A stretch of DNA of 64,000 nt from Dipteris shenzhenensis (GCA_047967505.1 CM106541.1), one strand, 5' to 3'; positions 24,861 through 35,794 are shown, counted from the first letter of the stretch. Program-made: numbers and translations. The notes: a model not told the origin generated them from the sequence alone.

Positions 24861-24940
24861 CCACACGTGTGGAATCTAGTCGTTTTTCACACGTGTGGAT
24901 GGGACCCAGATCTCTTGGAGTTTGAAATCTGGCACGTGTG
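24861..24940. promoter_or_regulatory. Three G-box palindromes in the B/D divergent promoter
   Basis: CCACACGTGTGG at 24861-24872, CACACGTGTGG at 24888-24898 and CACGTGTG at 24933-24940 lie within 80 bp, just upstream of the ATG of gene D (24987). CACGTG is the core G-box/E-box bound by plant bZIP and bHLH factors. Because gene B runs the other way, this region is probably a bidirectional promoter. No clear TATA box is seen. Confidence 0.65.
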
Positions 24941-24986
24941 AAAGTACACTTTATTCCTTGGAACTTGTGCCATTCATTATTTCATC

Positions 24987-27831
24987 ATGAATACCACAAC
25001 CACTTTTCCCTCCCCTGGATTCCAATCTCTCATCCCTGCCACGACTCTCTCCTGGTCCTTTCTCTCTGATTCTTTCCTGCCCAGCACACTCCATCCAGAC
25101 TGCAGCCTGCCTGAAGACAGTACTGCCAGATCTCCAGGTTACCTAAAGTGCAAGGTTCAAGCTAGAGAAAGAGCAGGAGATTTACCAGTGCAACTCAATC
25201 AGCATGGAAAAGGAAAAAAAAGGTCAGAGTTCTAGTTTGGTTTCAATGTTTTTCAACATTTATTTCTTCCATCCATTGGATTTTTTATGTCCCAATGTCT
25301 TCACTCAGCTCCATCCTTCTTCCACAATGTGGTAAATCACCCAGAAATTAGATTGTAGGTTGATATGAACAGAAACAAGAAATTTGCAACAAAATGCGAG
25401 GAGAGTGGTTTGGAATTCTCTAAACAGCCCATATCGCATTTTGCTGCAAATTCCTGTTGTGGACTCCTTGCTCATGAAAATTTTCATTCATTCCATTTTT
25501 TCTCTTGCATATGAGAGCATAGTGTCCAGGAATCACTGAAATGAAGCAAGTGCTTGATTTGACATGCACATGAACAGAACTTGAGAATTTGCAACAAAAT
25601 GCGAGGAGAGTGGTTTATAGTTCTCTAAACAGCCCATATCGCATTTTGCTGCAAATTCCTGTTGTTGACACATTCCTCATGAATAGTATCACTCATTCCA
25701 TTATTTCTCTTGCATATGAGATCATAGTGTCCAGGAATCACTGAGATGAACCAAGTTCTTGATTTGACATGCACATGACCAGAATTTGAGAATTTGCAAC
25801 AAAATGCGAGGAGAGTGGTTTACAATTCTCTAAACAGCCCATATCGCATTTTGCTGCAAATTCCTGTGTATTATTTGTTTCTCACTTCTACCTCATTAAT
25901 TTGCTACCTTTAGCCCTGTGGAGATCTTCCTTGATGATGAGAAATGTTTTTGTTTTGGAACAGCTGGCTCCCAGGCCCCACCTTTCAAGAGGAAGCTGGA
26001 CTTTTCTGCTGCTATAATAAAACCTCAGCAATCACCAGGTGAGTGATGAGATGTCATGAAGGAATTATCTGGTGATATACAATGCATTCACTGATTGCAT
26101 ATGTCAGCATATAGAATTCATAGTATATAAGTTTTTGAACAGGCAAAAAGAAGAGGCTGGAGCAGAGTGCTGATTCTTCCATCAAAAAACAAATGGAACC
26201 AGAAGAGGACAGTTCTCCAGATTTGCTCCTATTTGAGTTTCTTCACAAATGCAAGGCTCAGAGTAACTTCCATTTATACCACAGTATATTCAACATGGAG
26301 TTCTCAATGAGCTCTGTACTGGAGCAACACAAAGATTTTCTTTCAGACTATTGGGATGCCTTCAAAGAACTGACAGAGGCAGGAAGAATTGTGGGAGGTG
26401 AAAAGGTTTTTGTGCACATTAATCATATTGTCTCCAATGACAGGCTGAGGTACCATGTGAGCAGAAGATTTGACAGCCTGCCTGATCACTATAAATTCAA
26501 CTGTACTTTGCACACCAGAAAGTGCAGAGTGCTGGAGGAGAGCATGGCATTTCTCATGTACATTGTCTTCAGTCAGGAGTCTTTGGATGAACAAGGGCAG
26601 GAAACAGAAGAAGAAGACACATCTGAAGCTTCTGACAAGGAGGATGTTTCTTTGGGCTCTGAAATGGCAGAGCAAGAAGAAGATATCAACCTTCAGGATG
26701 AGGGGCTGCAAGTGGCTACTCTTGACCTTGTTCAACTGAGGAATAAAACTCTGAGGGGAGCAGAGCCAGTTGAAGATTTTGATGTTCAGAGCAGCAACTA
26801 TGCAGTGCCCATGCTTCCAGGTGTGTTGATTGGTGGAAAGGATTATGTTTTCCTCCATGATATAGAGTGTATGTTTGATTTGAGGGAGGACTATGCCATT
26901 TCCCTTATTGCCCAGGCTTCAAGGCTTGACAAGGAGGTTGGCATAGAGGATGACCAATCACTTCTGGCTTTGGAAACAATGTTTGATCCTGTAGAGGCCC
27001 TTTCATTTTGTTTCAAAGAGGCTGAAAAGTTCCAAGAGCCAGATGAAGCTGCCTTCCAGCTCACACAGGAAGCTATGAATCTCTCAGCTCTATACACAGA
27101 AAAGACTAGAGAAGAGGCTGTACAAGAAGGGAGAGGGATAAATCTTTGGAAAGATGAACTGCTTGTTGCTGATGAAAATGAGAAGGTACTTCAAATCATA
27201 TACTTTGACTTCTGCTTAACTTTAGTTTTGTAGGTTGTGTATTGTCTCACTCCAATCCTTTGATATGTTGCAGCTACAAATTGAGGATGACACATTCCTC
27301 CAGAGATCAAGTGGAAGCAGGCAGGTTGGGTTTCGCAAAATGTCAGGCCTAGCTCATTATATTCATGATCTAGGCAGTGCCAAGATCTTGATTTACCATA
27401 GGCAGTTGAGCAACAATGGAGAAGCCATTGTTTACTTCCTAAAATGTTTGTCCAGGGCTTTAGGTGGACATGCTCTTTCATGGCAAAAGGAAAAGATCAT
27501 TTTGATAGAGAGGTTGTCTGCCATAGATATATTTGGAGATTATGTGAATAAGCAGGCCTCTAGGGCCGCTTACTTTTTGTCTTACACTTCTTATGCATTA
27601 GCATGTGGTGTTAAGGACCCCAAATATCTGGAGGGCTATGGAAAACACCAGCTTGTAAGGTTTCGAGAGCCACCCATGATCGCATCAGGCCACACAGTCC
27701 AAGAAGAGGAACAGGTGGAGAGAGCTGAAGAAAAGGATAAAGAGACAGTCGACATCAAGCCAATAAAGAAGAAAAAGACTCCAATCAAGATCAAAAAGAG
27801 AGTTCCGATGAACAGGCCCTGGGAGAAATAG
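24987..27831 (+). CDS. Gene D of the 12-kb element: orphan nuclear-type protein, 608 aa
   Basis: Exons 24987-25137, 25964-26038, 26143-27185 and 27274-27831 join in frame to TAG at 27829-27831. The last three are firm. The first is inferred from its ATG and a phase-1 donor (CCAG/GTTACC). Residues 76-82 are a nuclear-localisation-like GKKKRLE. Residues ~95-225 contain EFLHKCKAQSNFHLYHSI and SRRFDSLPDHYKFNCT. About 229-268 is a very acidic Glu/Ser stretch. The second half has YIHDLGSAKILIYHRQLS and SAIDIFGDYVNKQASRAA. The end is strongly basic (KKKKTPIKIKKR). I recognise no family. The 826-bp first intron contains hairpin array 2. Charge pattern and context suggest a chromatin- or DNA-associated partner of gene B, which is inference. 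Confidence 0.65.
25380..25862. repeat. Hairpin array 2: three 73-bp palindromic units inside gene D intron 1
   Basis: Copies at 25380-25452, 25586-25657 and 25791-25862, about 206 bp apart. They share the arms (AATTTGCAACAAAATGCGA and TCGCATTTTGCTGCAAATT) with array 1, but the core differs (GAGAGTGGTTT...CTAAACAGCC). Linkers repeat CATGAACAGAA-type and GAGATCATAGTGTCCAGGAA-type phrases. The two arrays form two subfamilies of the same hairpin. Confidence 0.85.
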
Positions 27832-28208
27832 GATTTAGTCATCGAATATAGCACAAACATTATATTAAATTTGAACTGATTTGTATAAAGTCTTTGATAT
27901 CTGGTATGATCTTGTATAAATGATTAATAAGTTGATGATGAAATGATTTGTACATTTACATAGAGTGGTGTCGTTAAATATTAAATGAACAATATATTGA
28001 AATTGTAAACAAATTGTATTAAGTTCAGATCATATGTTTCACATTGAAATTTTTTTCATGCATAACACCAAGAGTCACTTGTTCCACTAAAAAAATTTCT
28101 ATTGAATGAGTTTGAAAACATGTGGACATAACCCCAATAAGTTACAAATGAGTCCTATTCATGTTTACTTGTCCATTTATGGTTTCTAAATATCTTCGAT
28201 TCCCTCCA
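27832..28208. other. Gap between convergent genes D and E
   Basis: About 375 bp of AT-rich DNA between the stop codons of genes D and E. It should hold the 3' ends of both transcripts. No further feature is seen. Confidence 0.5.
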
Positions 28209-31110
28209 CTATCTATGTCTCTCTGCTGCAATTGAATTGTCTAGAGCTTGTCTTCGTCTTTGCTTTTGGGCTAGAAGAAAAGCAAGCTTGATTTTGGAGC
28301 TAGCAACTTTTCTTTTAGCATGCAGCCTTTGTAGTATGCCTCGGTAAAACCATTGGAAGACTTCCTTCAGACTATTCGCCTTCTGACTCCCTCCATAGTG
28401 TTGTGTGTGTCTAAAAAATGCATTACGTGCCATGTAGTGAGACTTCTCCATGCCTTGGGTAGACCAAATAGCTGGGCATCCATACTTTTTGACAAAATAG
28501 GGAAGGTGGTTGTATATGATATGCTGTAAGACATAAGAATGCATAGTAAGTAATAAAAAAAAGAGGATCACACTTAAGTAAAAAAAAAAGACAGAACCTT
28601 ACCATGTAGTGAGTTATATTGCAGGCTGTCCACGCGTCTTTCATTGACTTCCCAAAATGTTTAATTGCCTCCTCAAAGTTCTTGTAATCACTCTTTGTCC
28701 ATGTTACTTTGTCACAGAACATGAAGAGTTGATCAAGAGACCTCCACACCTCTGCCTTCCTATTTCGTGCTTCCCCATCTGCCTCATGATCTTTCACAGC
28801 ATTATGGACTTGCTTCCACAATCCATAATTAATCTTTGAAACTGCTCTACCTTGCCTTACTTGCTTACTGTGTTTGGGTCGAGACAAGAATCTTCTTGCC
28901 TTAACACCACCAATAGAGGGCCTCCTTGCCATTGGTAGACTTTTTAAAATCCTTTGTGATTTGAACATCTCCTCCATTGCCTTCTTGATTGGTACCTCCT
29001 TGCCATTGGTAGACTTTTTAAAATCCTTTGTGATTTGAACATCTCCTCCATGCAGACCTATATCGGATAACACTTTTTCCAATGCTTGAAGAGCATCCTT
29101 TCTATTTTTTTCGGGACGGAGTTTCCAAGCAAATCCAATATATAAAAATACCAATTTCTCAATAATTCGACATAGACCATGCAATGTGCAGATGTGAACA
29201 TTACATAGTGGAATGTCCAGAATGGCCTTGAAGTCAGGGTCAACTTTATCTCTATTAGGTGCTCTCTTCCACCATTTTGAATCCATTACTTGAGCTGATT
29301 CTTTGCAGTAAAGACAAGGAGACTTTGAGTTGCCTCCTTTACTAATGTTATACATGCACTTAAGTGTTTTAAGATCCCCGGCCATGTGCCACTCTACTTG
29401 AAAATCACCTTTTCCTGCAACATGGAGATTCTCGCCTTGCACTTGTCTTTTGATTATTGTTGGTATTTCCGTGTGATGAAACACCCAATCTAGTGTTTCA
29501 TGGTCTTCGGTCTTCACCTGCGAGATTATAGAAAACAAAAGTATTACTATATCAGATTTGAAAACAATGACCAAAATCAAGTATAAAACAGCCCATGATC
29601 ATACCTGGAACGAGCCTAACCACCATATGTGTTTCTCTGACTGCACACTAAAATACTTCGAACTCGCTTCAGTCAATGATGTATCAATCGCTCCATTCAT
29701 CAATGTAATAGTAACTCTTTCCATTTTCTTTTCCTTTACAACCTCACACTCATCCAGTTTGATAACAAATTTCAAAATGCCTTTGCACTCCTCAAATGTT
29801 ATTCCATAAAACTCGACCATTCTTTTTTGAAGTTGTTGCAGATCTAAAAATATATTGTTCCAAGGATCATACACAGTGGTTCCTTTAACACCATGAAATA
29901 TTTCTTCAATATGGATATACTGCCCAATAAATTCATCTATACTTTCATTCAAATGACCTCTTATCCTCCACACGGTTGCTGGATTTGGCAGTAAAACTCG
30001 TTTAATCCTTTGATCTTTCAAAGTTGAGGATATCGCATGAAAAATCGAACTATATCCCTTCCTGCTAACTCCACTAACATCAAGAGCCTCTTAGATTATA
30101 GTGCCATCAACTTGATTATTGGATACAAAGTCCTCTACAACATTGCGTTTGACTGTTTTGTATTTTTTTTCCTCAATCAAACCTTTTGCTACACCGCAAG
30201 AAAGCAATCCTTTCATTTGTTTAACAGGAAGAAGGTTCGGGTCCATATTTTCTTTTGCAGGCTCCAATAATTTCCTGTAATAACAACATTATATGACTAT
30301 ATTATTCAGCACCTCCATTCTTATTTTGCGACAATCAACGAAATAGATATAGTCTGGAAGAGAGCCTTTTTGAGTATACAAAATGATAAATTTCAATCTA
30401 ACCTTGCTTCCTGAATTCGTCGCTTGCATCCACCAGTCCCAGCCTTCAAATTTGCAATGTTTTTAATCTTCCTGCTACGTTGTCTGTCTCCAAGCACGGT
30501 TCTCTTCTTTCTTGCTCTTGTCAATTCTTTTTTACTCTTTGAATGCTCCTCGATTTCATTCTGCAACTGCTGCTCCAATTTTGCACGAATGGCTATCTCC
30601 TCCATCTTGGCCCCCTTTTCTTGTAGGTACATCATTTTATACGTTTCCGCAAATGCAGATTGCGCTGAAATATAACCAAGAAGTCCATTTTGTCCATCGC
30701 CGACAAACCTCAGTAATGTGGTGGGATTGACAAATGGAGGTGTAGAGTTTTTTACTTGACATTTTGGATATATGCTTCCGTCGCAAGTCAATATGTTGAA
30801 GCCCTTCTCTTCTCATATTTTCCCGCTGTTGAGCATTCAGCACCGTATCCTTTCGTCTTTTTTGTGCTAGAGCATATTGTTCTTCCAAGTCGATGTGAAG
30901 ATGGTGTAATCGCTTCTTCTCAGATAGTGACTCACTAGTATCGGCCATTTTTTGTGCTCCTCAGGTTGCGAAGTTTGTTTTTCAATCTCATAGTCGTTTT
31001 GTAACATGAATCGTGGAAGTGTGGCGGTATCCATGTGAATATTTTGAAAACTTGCAATCACTAAGTTCAGTGATGGACTCTTAATGAAAGACCTGCACAC
31101 GTCGGCCAAA
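28209..31110 (-). pseudogene. Gene E: DDE-type transposase-like gene with in-frame stop
   Basis: In order of transcription: Lys/Glu-rich coiled-coil N-terminus (about 31100-30403, with an apparent frame change near 30790 and another near 30950), exon 30274-29605, exon 29517-28603 and last exon 28523-28209. Splice borders from 30403 on are clean and in phase. Motifs: KLDECEVVKEKK (possible first Asp), AGDLKTLKCMYNISKGG followed by CLYC (GDLK Asp plus a CxxC, as in several DDE transposases with a zinc-binding insert), and WSTQGMEKSHYM (possible catalytic Glu). A TAA lies in frame at 30091-30093. This copy is therefore probably inactive, unless that codon is removed by splicing. The gene likely encoded the enzyme that moves the element. 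Family not assigned. The GDLK...CxxC...GxE pattern fits the CMC (CACTA/Mirage/Chapaev) group best. Confidence 0.6.
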
Positions 31111-31317
31111 GAGATGCGGAATCTTTGGTAAACAAAAAAAAATCTAAGAGGATATTTAATACAAAATCGTGTTAGTCAGACAAAAGATTATCTTATTCCT
31201 TTTTGAATTGACAGTTCTGTAGTCCTTACTGACAAATCTGAGCCACGTTTCCGTATTTTACTATTTTTGAGGTCTTTTAGGAGAGAAATAAATCAAAAAA
31301 TAGTGAATTTCTTACAG

Positions 31318-31350
31318 GGCCCCAAAATGAGTTCCCTTTTTCCCTAATGC
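31318..31350 (-). repeat. Right terminal inverted repeat
   Basis: Reverse complement begins GCATTAGGGAAAAAGGGA and ends TTTGGGGCC, 31 of 33 identical to 19278-19310. The coding frame of the interrupted ORF resumes directly after it. Confidence 0.85.
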
Positions 31351-31541
31351 CAAAGAGATCGAGGACCTGCAAGCACGTGTACAGACGTTGGAGTCTGAGC
31401 TTGCACGCTACAGACAATCCTTTGGAGATTTGGATGCAACTGAGGATATCGATATTTTTTATTTTGAGGACCTCACTAATATAGATTCACAAGGTGTAGG
31501 ACCAAGCACTCAGGGAATGGTAGATGTGGTTCCTAGTGCAT
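31351..31541 (+). pseudogene. 3' half of the split coiled-coil ORF
   Basis: Encodes AKEIEDLQARVQTLESEL, then an acidic C-terminus ending DVVPSA and TAA at 31539-31541. Frame and heptad pattern continue from the segment that ends at 19277. This gives the pre-insertion sequence and dates the 12-kb element as younger than this ORF. Confidence 0.55.
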
Positions 31542-31603
31542 AATTATGTACATTGTAAACTTCATATATAACTTTATAATACTCTTCTTGTGCAATGATG
31601 GTT

Positions 31604-32098
31604 CAAGTGATATAAGTGAGTTAAGTGATTCAAGTGGACTAAGTAATATAAGTGACTTAAGTGATTTAAGTGGACTAAGTGGACTAGGTTATTTAAGTGG
31701 ACTAAGTAATATAAGTAATTTAAGTGGACTAAGTGATTTAAGTGATCTAAGTGAACTAAGTGGTATAAGTGATTTAAGTGAATTAAGTGATTTAAGTGGA
31801 CTAAGTGATTTAAGTGATCTAAGTGATTTAAGTGATCTAAGTGATCTAAGTGAATTAAGTGGTATAAGTGATTTAAGTGGACTAAGTGATTTAAGTGGTA
31901 TAAGTGATCTAAGTAGACTAGGTGATTTAAGTGGATGAAGTGATTTAAGTGATCTAAGTGAATTAAGTGGTATAAGTGATTTAAGTGGACTAAGTGATTT
32001 AAGTGGTATAAGTGATCTAAGTGGACTAGTTGATTTAAGTGACTTAAGTGATTAAAGTGATCTAAGTGAACTAAGTGATATAATTGATTTAAGTGATT
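31604..32098 (+). repeat. 9-bp minisatellite (AGTGATTTA-type)
   Basis: About 55 copies of a 9-bp unit AAGTGATYT / AAGTGGACT / AAGTGGTAT. Because the unit is three codons long it encodes a Ser-Asp-Leu-like run in an open frame (31546-31938), which is a by-product of the repeat. It follows the coiled-coil ORF by 60 bp. Confidence 0.9.
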
Positions 32099-32525
32099 TC
32101 CTATGGATCAGCAGACTTGTAAAGTTACTACAAAAATATTAAAATATATCGACATGAATTAGTGCACATAATAGCTAGATAAACCCTTGAGACTTGAAAA
32201 TATAAACTTTGATTGTGCATATTCAATTATTCTCTCCAACTTTCTGATGTTCCCTTCGATGTTGCCTTGAAAGTATTTGCAAGTCACAAGGTTGTCTCTA
32301 ACTATTATGTATACCAAAATCATCCACAATCTCAATAATTACAACACATCACTTGTAGCCCACAAGGTTCTAGCTTTCAAGTACAAAAGGAGACGAGATG
32401 GATACGAGCATATGCGCTCTCCCATCGCTTGACATATTCTCCCATCCATCCCCTTGCATACAACATTATATCCGATATAATTAGAGCTTCATCCATCGCT
32501 TCTATCACCTATCATATTCTTCTAT
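32099..32525. other. Unannotated spacer before hAT
   Basis: No gene or clear repeat seen. This probably includes the 3' flank of the hAT transposase that ends near 32530 on the minus strand. Confidence 0.35.
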
Positions 32526-32529
32526 CATT

Positions 32530-34752
32530 CTATATTACATTCAACATAGGTACAATATCGTCTATCTCTTCGACTTCACTACTGTCACTGAGTAGCTCAA
32601 GCTCGTCTTCCTCTTCGTTGAATGCACCCTCAGCAACTAATTTTGTAGTCAATTGTTGTCCAGCAATTCTCATTACAGCAGCTTCGCTTGCTGCCCTAGT
32701 CGCAACATTAAATCCTTTCAACAATTGTAGGTTTCCAAAGCAAAATACCAAATTTGCAGCTCTTGATGGCTCTAAGCGATTACGTCTCTTAGAATGAATA
32801 AAACCGTATGCACTCCAATTCGCCTCACATGCACCTGATGATGCAGCAATAGAGAGCACACAAGTTGCAACATGCTGCAACTCCAATGTCTCTCCACCAT
32901 ATTCCTTCCACCAAGTAAGTGCAATAGTCCTCTTAATAGCATCAAGATTCCAAGGATCTCCAAAAGAGCCTTCGCGATTCGTATACCTCACTCATTGCTA
33001 GTAGGCCAGTTTTCCTTGATCTACCGGAAGTAAGTTTTTACGAACCTCTCGAAAGTTACTTATGACTTCAGGATTCTGTGATTGAGCATGTGTTTGATAT
33101 TGTGGATGTACTGCAAATGCAGCTCCATGCAAAGGGGTGTGCATTTGCTTCCATCTCTTATCGGCCAAATATACCACTTGTTGCTTCTCCCTAGGGGAAA
33201 AGCGCACAAATTCTTTAACTTGTCGTATTGCTTCTGACATCTTCCAATACACTTTACCCATAACGCAGGCATCAGCATCAACCATCCTCAATACTGTTAC
33301 CAATGGCTCTACACCTTCTTTTATTCTTTCGATATTTTTCTAGAATAGAGATGATTGAACAAGATGCACACATTTAGAGCCTGGTATTGCATACTGTGTC
33401 TTTTTCTCTAGCCAATTCGCCCATCATCTATCAACAATAGTCTCGACTAAAGCTTGATGCACTTCCAACAATCTAGCAAGAACTAGAAAAGAAGTGGCAA
33501 ATCTAGTTTGGCAAATTTGTCTAAGTTGCTTCACAGAGTGCTGTTTGAATACTGCATGCAAGTATTGATGACTCTTTATAAAACTCACTATGGTGTCAGC
33601 ATCTTGAAGTATTGGTTGCACAAATGGCAATTGTCCAATATCCTTCAACAATAAGTTGAGAGTATGAGCACCACATGGCACCCATGTCAGAGTGGGATAC
33701 TTTGCCATGACGATCTCACCTGCGTCTTATAATTCGATGCATTATCTGTTACTAATGCAGTAACATTCTCACTACCACCAACTTTGCGAATTGCTCTTTT
33801 GTATATTTTTACAATATATGCCGAAGTTTTTTCTTTTAGAGATGTATCAATACTCTCCAAAAACATAGTTCCCTTGGGAGTAATGCACATTACATTTATC
33901 AAGGGTCTGGCCTACTTGCTAGTCCATGCATCAAATGCAAGAGTGCACCCATATGTAGGAATAAAGTGCAATATCTTTTTTTAAAAGAAATCCTCCACAG
34001 TTTGTTTGACTCTATCAAGATGATCCGTATGCATTTTATTATAATGTGGCAAAATAAATCCTGGTCTAGCACATGATTTCAAGGCATTACGAAGCGTGTC
34101 ATCTCTCATGACATTGAATGGTATACCATTTTTAACAAAATGCTTCCGTCCATCTTAAGTGCTCTTCATGCACTTGTTGTCGAAGAAATCCATCCTCCAT
34201 AGAAGATTGTTCTCCCTCTTTTCTCTTCTTTACCTAACAGACATTAGTCGCATCAAAACTAACCTGCGATGCACTTGCTAGCATATCTACATCACCCTCA
34301 TGTATGGATACACTCCTCGCATTTATTGGTGCTTCTCCTTCAACCATCTCATCAACCTCAGTGCTCACATCTTGTTGATTTGCACAATTTCTTATTAGGG
34401 TCGGATTAACCACTTTCTTCACTTTCTCTAAATATAATTTGCATAACGGAAGAACATCAGATGGAGTGCATGTGCAAGCTCCAACATCACTGCCTATTCC
34501 AAGAAAATGTTGCTTGATACGAGTAGAACCACCTGCGAACTTGTGTCCACAATATTTACATTGTAAGAAAGAAACCGAGGCATGTCCTTTTTGTATCTCT
34601 GACATGTATGACCAAATCTTTCCGTGCACCATGCTTTTGAAGTTGCCAAAAACAAAATGCAAAAAAACTAATTTGAGTATACAATAGAGACATATTGCAA
34701 TACACATTTTATAAAAAACAACACATATCCTTTGAAAAACACATTCAAGCAT
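32530..34752 (-). pseudogene. hAT-family transposase, decayed, minus strand
   Basis: From the 5' side (right): a BED-type zinc finger at about 34640-34480 (CKYCGHKFAGGSTRIKQHF). Then a DUF659-like part at 34000-33690 (GCTLAFDAWT, INVMCITPKGTMFLESIDTS, VTALVTDNASNY), the block TLTWVPCGAHTLNLLLKDIG at 33708-33600, and at 32990-32530 the C-terminal dimerisation domain (WWKEYG, LQHVATCVLSIAASSGACEA, NRLEPSRAANLVF). The order is that of plant hAT transposases. The frame is broken by stops near 33917 and 33980 and a 1-nt shift near 33727 between NYK and the AGEIVMAKYP continuation. hAT enzymes move their element by cut and paste with 8-bp duplications. I could not find the element's ends. Confidence 0.85.
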
Positions 34753-34985
34753 GCAATATATTAATTGTCATTCAATCACGCTCTTTTAAAATGATTCACA
34801 TTCTATTGAAAGAATATTAAATATTCATTCAAAAGAAAGTGTAAGAATGAGAAAACTCATCTAATAACTTTTAAAACTTTCAATTCGTACACTTTAAAAC
34901 TCTTTGTATTCTTTCACATTCTATTGAAAGAATATTACATATTCATTCAAAGAAAGTGTGAGAATACAAACACAAAATAAAATCA
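34753..34985. repeat. Two direct copies of a ~50-bp AT-rich segment
   Basis: CACATTCTATTGAAAGAATA and the following ~30 bp occur at about 34798 and again at about 34917. No coding potential. Confidence 0.6.
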
Positions 34986-34989
34986 TATT

Positions 34990-35725
34990 TCTCACATGAG
35001 ATCTAGGGAACTCAACAAGGAGATCCTAGAACTCCCACATATAAAAATTCTCACAAGAGATCTAAGGAACTTAACAAGGAGATCTTAGAACTCCCACAAA
35101 CAAATTTCATAATTTCATAAACACAAAAACAAGCCCATTTCTCATGAGAGATCTAAGGAACTCAAGAAGGAGATCCTAGAACTCCCACATACAAAAATCC
35201 TCACAAGAGATCTAAGGACCTCAACAAGGAGATCCTAGAACTCCCACAAACAAACTTTTTAGACACAAAAACAAGCTATTATTACAAGAGATCTAAGGAA
35301 CTCACCAAGGAGATCCTAGAATCCCATGTACAAAAATCTATTCACATGAGATCTAAGAAACTCAACAAAGAGATCTTAGAACTCCCACAAACAAATATTC
35401 ACATGAGATGTAAGAAACTCAACAAGGAGATCTTAGAACTCCCACAAACAATTTCATAGACACCAAAACAAGCATATTTCTCACAAGAGATCTAAGGAAC
35501 TCAACAAGGAGATCCTCAAACTCTCACAAGAGATCAAAGGAACTCAACAAGGAGATCCTAGAACTCCCACAAACAAATTTCTAACACATAAATATCTAAA
35601 ATATTTTTATCACAAGAGATCAAAGGAACTCAATAAAGAGAACCTAGAACTCCCACAAACAAAAGAACAAAGACCAAAACAAAAATCCGCAATAAAAATT
35701 TCAGGAACTCAAAATGAGATCCTAA
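34990..35725 (+). repeat. ~55-bp minisatellite array (GAGATCTAAGGAACTC)
   Basis: About twelve copies of a 50-60 bp unit with the core AGAGATCTAAGGAACTCAAC, AAGGAGATCCTAGAACTC and a spacer CCACAAACAAA. The unit is itself partly palindromic around AGATCT and GGAGATCC. Unit length varies because of A-rich spacers. The array ends 70 bp before the Copia 5' LTR. Confidence 0.85.
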
Positions 35726-35794
35726 AGCTCCCTAACAAAAATTCCATCTTATTTCGGACCTTTTCGATTGCTTTCACAACCTTGAGGACCTTTC

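Larger units (their letters stand above)
19278..31350. mobile_element. 12.07-kb TIR element with four genes, including a histone H3-Ulp1 fusion
   Basis: The left end 19278-19310 (GCATTAGGAAAAAAGGGAGC...) and the reverse complement of the right end 31318-31350 match at 31 of 33 bases. Removing the insert restores one coding frame in the flanking ORF if a 2-bp GC is the target duplication, making the element proper ATTAGG...CCTAAT. Inside are gene A (plus), gene B (minus, H3-like + Ulp1-like), a hairpin array, a G-box promoter, a second hairpin array inside gene D (plus), and gene E (minus, DDE-transposase-like). A 2-bp duplication and a large size would suit the CACTA/Mirage side of the DNA transposons, but the ends do not start CACTA. 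I cannot place the family by eye. Confidence 0.75.

Noticed and set aside
23755-25862. CRISPR array from regularly spaced hairpin repeats
   Set aside because: The spacers are themselves repeated and the context is a eukaryotic transposon, so this is not CRISPR.
19278-31350. Polinton/Maverick or giant-virus insertion
   Set aside because: No DNA polymerase, packaging ATPase, capsid protein or retroviral-type integrase was seen. The genes are intron-rich and the target duplication is not 6 bp.
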